A DNA stretch of 64,000 nucleotides, taken from assembly GCA_902790635.1 (NCBI GenBank), contig CADASN010000007.1, positions 1-64,000 on the forward strand, read 5' to 3'. This document shows positions 61,525 through 64,000 of this stretch, piece after piece (the first letter of the stretch is position 1; each line of letters begins with the position of its first letter). Below the pieces are notes generated by a model. It was given only the letters and a program-made list of their open reading frames with translations. It was not told the origin of the DNA and made no database searches. The translations under genes were made by a program, and so were the position numbers. The stretch is from an uncultured Bacteroidia bacterium. Its GTDB lineage: Bacteria > Bacteroidota > Bacteroidia > Bacteroidales > UBA932.

Positions 61525-63003
61525 CTACCTGCCAGCGCGGGAGAGCGGTTCCGTGACCAGAAGCACGGAGGAGCCGTCGGCGAGGCGGCAGCCGAAGAGG
61601 TGGGCGTCGCCTCCGGGTGCGATGCCCAGTTTTTTCCGCAAGGCTTCGCTGCCCAGCGGGAGATTGCGGGCGGTGACTTCGGCGCGGGGGTAGCGTTTCC
61701 GCAAGTCCTTGAACGCCTTGGCGCCGAAAGGGAGCACGTCCCGGATGCGCCAGGCCTTGAAAAAGGGCGGGACGTCGTAGTCCTCGGGGGCGCCGGGAGG
61801 GGTTTCTGCCCCTGGCGAAGGAAAAACTGCGCTGCTGGGGGCGCAGGGGGCCGTTTCTGCCCCTGGCGGAGAGAAAACTGCGCTGCCGGGGGCGCAGGGG
61901 GCCGTTTCTGCCCCTGGCGGGTCAGGAAATAGGTACAGATGCGTGGAGTGTGCCAGTTTGCGCAGCCCCCAGCGCTCGCAGGGCAGGCGGAAGGCACCGG
62001 CCTTGAGCAGGGCGGGGCAAGGCTCCAGCAGCGTGTCGCCCGGCTGCAGCCCGACGGCATAGCTCACGGCTGCCGCCCGCTCCTCGAAAGGACGGAAGCG
62101 CATCGTGGCCGCGTCCGGTGCGGGTGTTTCCGGGGAAGGAGAACGCAAAGAAGAGACGACGATCTCGAGTGCGGCCGTGGCCGGATCCCGCCGGAGCAGG
62201 CAGAGCAGCTCCTTGACCTCGCCGTCGAGCTCCACGACGTGGATCTCCTGCAAGGCAGGTCCGAGCCTGTCGGCGAGCATCGAGAGGTCGGCCATCGGGG
62301 AGAGTTTGAGCAGGACGGCCGGGGCCTTCTGCAGCAACAAAGGGAGCAGGGTCAGGATGTCCGGGGTGCAGTCCTCCAACAGGAAAACCTTGCGTCCGGC
62401 GGCGTCCCGGCGCGCCGGATCGGCATAGATCAGGTCCGCCTCCGGCAAATCAGTCTCCGGCGTCACTGCCTCGCAACGCAGCTCGATATTCCCGGCGCCC
62501 AGCCGGGCGAAATTCCGCTCCGCTGCCGCCGCCAGCTCCGCATCCCGTTCGTAGTACACCACCCGCTCCGCCACCTTTGATAACCCCCACGAATCAACCC
62601 CCAAGCCTCCGGTCAGGTCAAGAATTGACCTTATAGGCGCCTTCGCGTCGCTCAACCTGTCGTAGCCATGTTCAGCCGGAGCAGGCAGTGCTGCACGCAA
62701 AACCGTGCCGCCCGTGGCATCGTGAACGGGAGGAGCCCAACCACCAGGTTGGGAGGGATAGCGCGAAGCGCATAGTTTTGCGGCAGCAACTGCCTGTCCG
62801 GCTAAGTGTGCTTTGTAAAGAGCCGTGGCGGAGGAGGAGCATTGTTCGAGGGAGAGGGCGGAGGGAAATTCGAGCGGGTCGAGTCCGGCGTCACGGCGCG
62901 CGGCATCCGCGGCGGCCCATTCGGGCAGCTTCCGGGCTACCTTGTGTGCCCGGTCGCCGTCCAAGTCCTGCAAAATATCCGCAAAACTCCGTTTCATCAT
63001 CAC
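61525..63003 (-). CDS. Class I SAM methyltransferase with THUMP-like domain, with repeat-encoded insert
   Basis: 492 aa. The SAM site is ILDLTGGLGVDSWGLS, with YYERDAELAAAAERNF and the Asp-Pro-Ala motif IYADPARRD, as in RNA methyltransferases of this family. The C-terminal THUMP-like part has RKRYPRAEVTARNLPLGSEALRKKLG and SVLLVTEP. Residues about 362-405 are a low-complexity insert of 17-residue units (PPGAETAPCAPxSAVFS) encoded by 51-bp tandem repeats. The RNA substrate is unknown. Confidence 0.8.
   Translation of the reverse strand: MMMKRSFADILQDLDGDRAHKVARKLPEWAAADAARRDAGLDPLEFPSALSLEQCSSSATALYKAHLAGQAVAAAKLCASRYPSQPGGWAPPVHDATGGTVLRAALPAPAEHGYDRLSDAKAPIRSILDLTGGLGVDSWGLSKVAERVVYYERDAELAAAAERNFARLGAGNIELRCEAVTPETDLPEADLIYADPARRDAAGRKVFLLEDCTPDILTLLPLLLQKAPAVLLKLSPMADLSMLADRLGPALQEIHVVELDGEVKELLCLLRRDPATAALEIVVSSLRSPSPETPAPDAATMRFRPFEERAAAVSYAVGLQPGDTLLEPCPALLKAGAFRLPCERWGLRKLAHSTHLYLFPDPPGAETAPCAPGSAVFSPPGAETAPCAPSSAVFPSPGAETPPGAPEDYDVPPFFKAWRIRDVLPFGAKAFKDLRKRYPRAEVTARNLPLGSEALRKKLGIAPGGDAHLFGCRLADGSSVLLVTEPLSRAGR
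61803..61919. repeat. 51-bp tandem repeat inside the methyltransferase gene
   Basis: Units start at 61803, 61854 and 61905 (third partial), each opening TTTCTGCCCCTGGCG. On the minus strand this reads CGCCAGGGGCAGA, one base from the dispersed GCCAGGGGCAAA 12-mer. 51 bases is 17 codons, so the frame is kept. Confidence 0.85.
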
Positions 63004-63031
63004 AAAAGTAACATTTTCTCCGATTTTTTCT

Positions 63032-63039
63032 TATATTTG
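63032..63039 (+). promoter_or_regulatory. -7 box of the phosphoglucomutase gene
   Basis: TATATTTG, 51 bases before the ATG at 63091. Confidence 0.5.
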
Positions 63040-63090
63040 ACAAATCTGTATGCGAGCAGAAAAGAACGAACACAAAACGAGATAACCAGT

Positions 63091-64000
63091 ATGAAAGAAT
63101 TTGAACTGAGAGCCCAGAAGTGGCTCGACGGTGACTTCGACCAGGAGACCAAACTCAAGATCATCCAGCTCCGCAACAGCGATCCCGCGGGCTTCGAGGA
63201 TGCTTTCTACAAGAATCTGGAGTTCGGCACGGGCGGCCTGCGCGGCATCATGGGCGTAGGTACCAACCGGATGAACCGCTACACGGTCGGCATGGCCACC
63301 CAGGGTCTGGCCAACTACATCCTCTCCCACTACGATGGCGATGACCCGAAGGTGTGCATTTCCTATGACTCCCGCAACAACAGCAAGGAATTCGCCCGCA
63401 TCACCGCCGACGTCCTGTCGAACAACGGCATCCATGTCTATATCTTCGACAACATCCGCCCGACGCCCGAGATGAGCTATGCGGTCCGGCTGAAAGAGGC
63501 CGTGGCCGGCGTGATGATCACCGCTTCCCACAACCCCAAAGAATACAACGGCTACAAGGTCAGCTGGTCCGACGGCGGACAGGTGACCTCCCCGGTGGAC
63601 AAGGAGATCGTGGCCGAGGTGGCCAAGATCACGGACCCTTCGATGGTCAAGTTCGAAGCCGGCCTGCGTTGCGGCGGCATCGAGGCGATGGGCGCCGACG
63701 TGGACGAGTGCTACCTGCGCGACCTCCTCTCCCTGAGCCTGAGTCCCGAGCTCTGCCGCAAGCACGGCGACATGAAGATCGTCTATACCCCGCTTCACGG
63801 CTGCGGTGTCCGTCTGATCCCGGAGATCCTGCACCGCAAGGGTTTCAAGAACGTCATCAATGTCCCCGCACAGGACATCTCCGACGGTGACTTCCCGACG
63901 GTCGTCTCCCCAAATCCCGAGGAGCCCGCAGCCCTCAAGATGGCCCTGGAGCGCGCTGACGAGACGGGCGCCGACCTCGTCATGGGGTCCGACCCGGACG
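63091..64000 (+). CDS. Phosphoglucomutase/phosphomannomutase, 3' end outside the window
   Basis: 303 residues visible from ATG 63091, no stop before the window end; full family length is about 580. It interconverts hexose 1- and 6-phosphates. Visible: ENLEFGTGG-type substrate loop (NLEFGTGGLRGIMGVGTNRMN), the phosphoserine loop TASHNPKEYNGYK, ISYDSRNNS, and the start of the metal-binding loop with MGSDPD at the edge. It supplies glucose 1-phosphate, the precursor of the dTDP-glucose used by RmlB. Confidence 0.93.
   Translation, partial: MKEFELRAQKWLDGDFDQETKLKIIQLRNSDPAGFEDAFYKNLEFGTGGLRGIMGVGTNRMNRYTVGMATQGLANYILSHYDGDDPKVCISYDSRNNSKEFARITADVLSNNGIHVYIFDNIRPTPEMSYAVRLKEAVAGVMITASHNPKEYNGYKVSWSDGGQVTSPVDKEIVAEVAKITDPSMVKFEAGLRCGGIEAMGADVDECYLRDLLSLSLSPELCRKHGDMKIVYTPLHGCGVRLIPEILHRKGFKNVINVPAQDISDGDFPTVVSPNPEEPAALKMALERADETGADLVMGSDPD

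Overview
The window reads as chromosomal DNA of a high-GC member of the Bacteroidales, probably an uncultured gut or rumen lineage (Candidatus Cryptobacteroides is one possibility; this is inference). The signs are many lipoproteins with a Cys at residue 19-22, BACON, DUF6562, DUF6359 and DUF4493-type surface domains, a Bacteroidetes-length SecA (1091 aa), a menaquinone rather than ubiquinone pathway, promoters with the Bacteroidetes -7 box TAnnTTTG, weak Shine-Dalgarno signals, and a xylose operon.

Layout. 1-810 is the 3' end of a BACON-containing surface protein. 811-4500 is an accessory islet with three copies of a 99-bp palindrome-rich core, an orphan HicB antitoxin with a nonsense-mutated HicA, and an intact and a relic copy of an Rpn/PD-(D/E)XK nuclease gene. 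4502-13024 is a plus-strand run of secreted proteins: a small lipoprotein, two DUF6562 lipoproteins, an M6 metalloprotease, and a DNA/RNA non-specific endonuclease cut from its DUF6562 carrier by one in-frame TGA. pdxA and rnhA follow on the minus strand. rmlB, two tandem PAP2 phosphatases and an alpha-L-rhamnosidase/BNR fusion form a tightly packed plus-strand operon (14700-20789). An AT-rich insert with two small lipoproteins (21031-21864) separates this from a minus-strand ABC transporter-VanZ-amidase operon. An M28-like protein, a TPR protein, an MBL-fold hydrolase, an intact hicAB pair, pgi and a DUF4493/DUF6359 lipoprotein come next.

After a 1-kb non-coding repeat region (34140-35188) come an M16 peptidase, menA and ubiE (convergent and overlapping), tRNA-Gly(CCC), the xylBAE operon, secA-bactofilin, glnS, yicC, an ABC-F/ROK pair, a four-gene chain with ATGA overlaps (HAMP sensor-trkH-RecD-like helicase-DPP4), a CE1 feruloyl-esterase-like protein, a THUMP-like methyltransferase and the start of a phosphoglucomutase gene.

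Functionally the window combines plant-polysaccharide use (xylBAE, rhamnosidase, feruloyl-esterase-like enzyme) and the glycolytic and sugar-phosphate enzymes they feed (pgi, phosphoglucomutase) with extracellular nucleases and peptidases and with housekeeping genes. The most unusual signals are short dispersed repeats that occur both between genes and, in frame, inside two genes; the hicAB/rpn repeat islet; the TGA-split nuclease; and a perfect 23-bp-arm hairpin that would fill the 5' leader of glnS mRNA.
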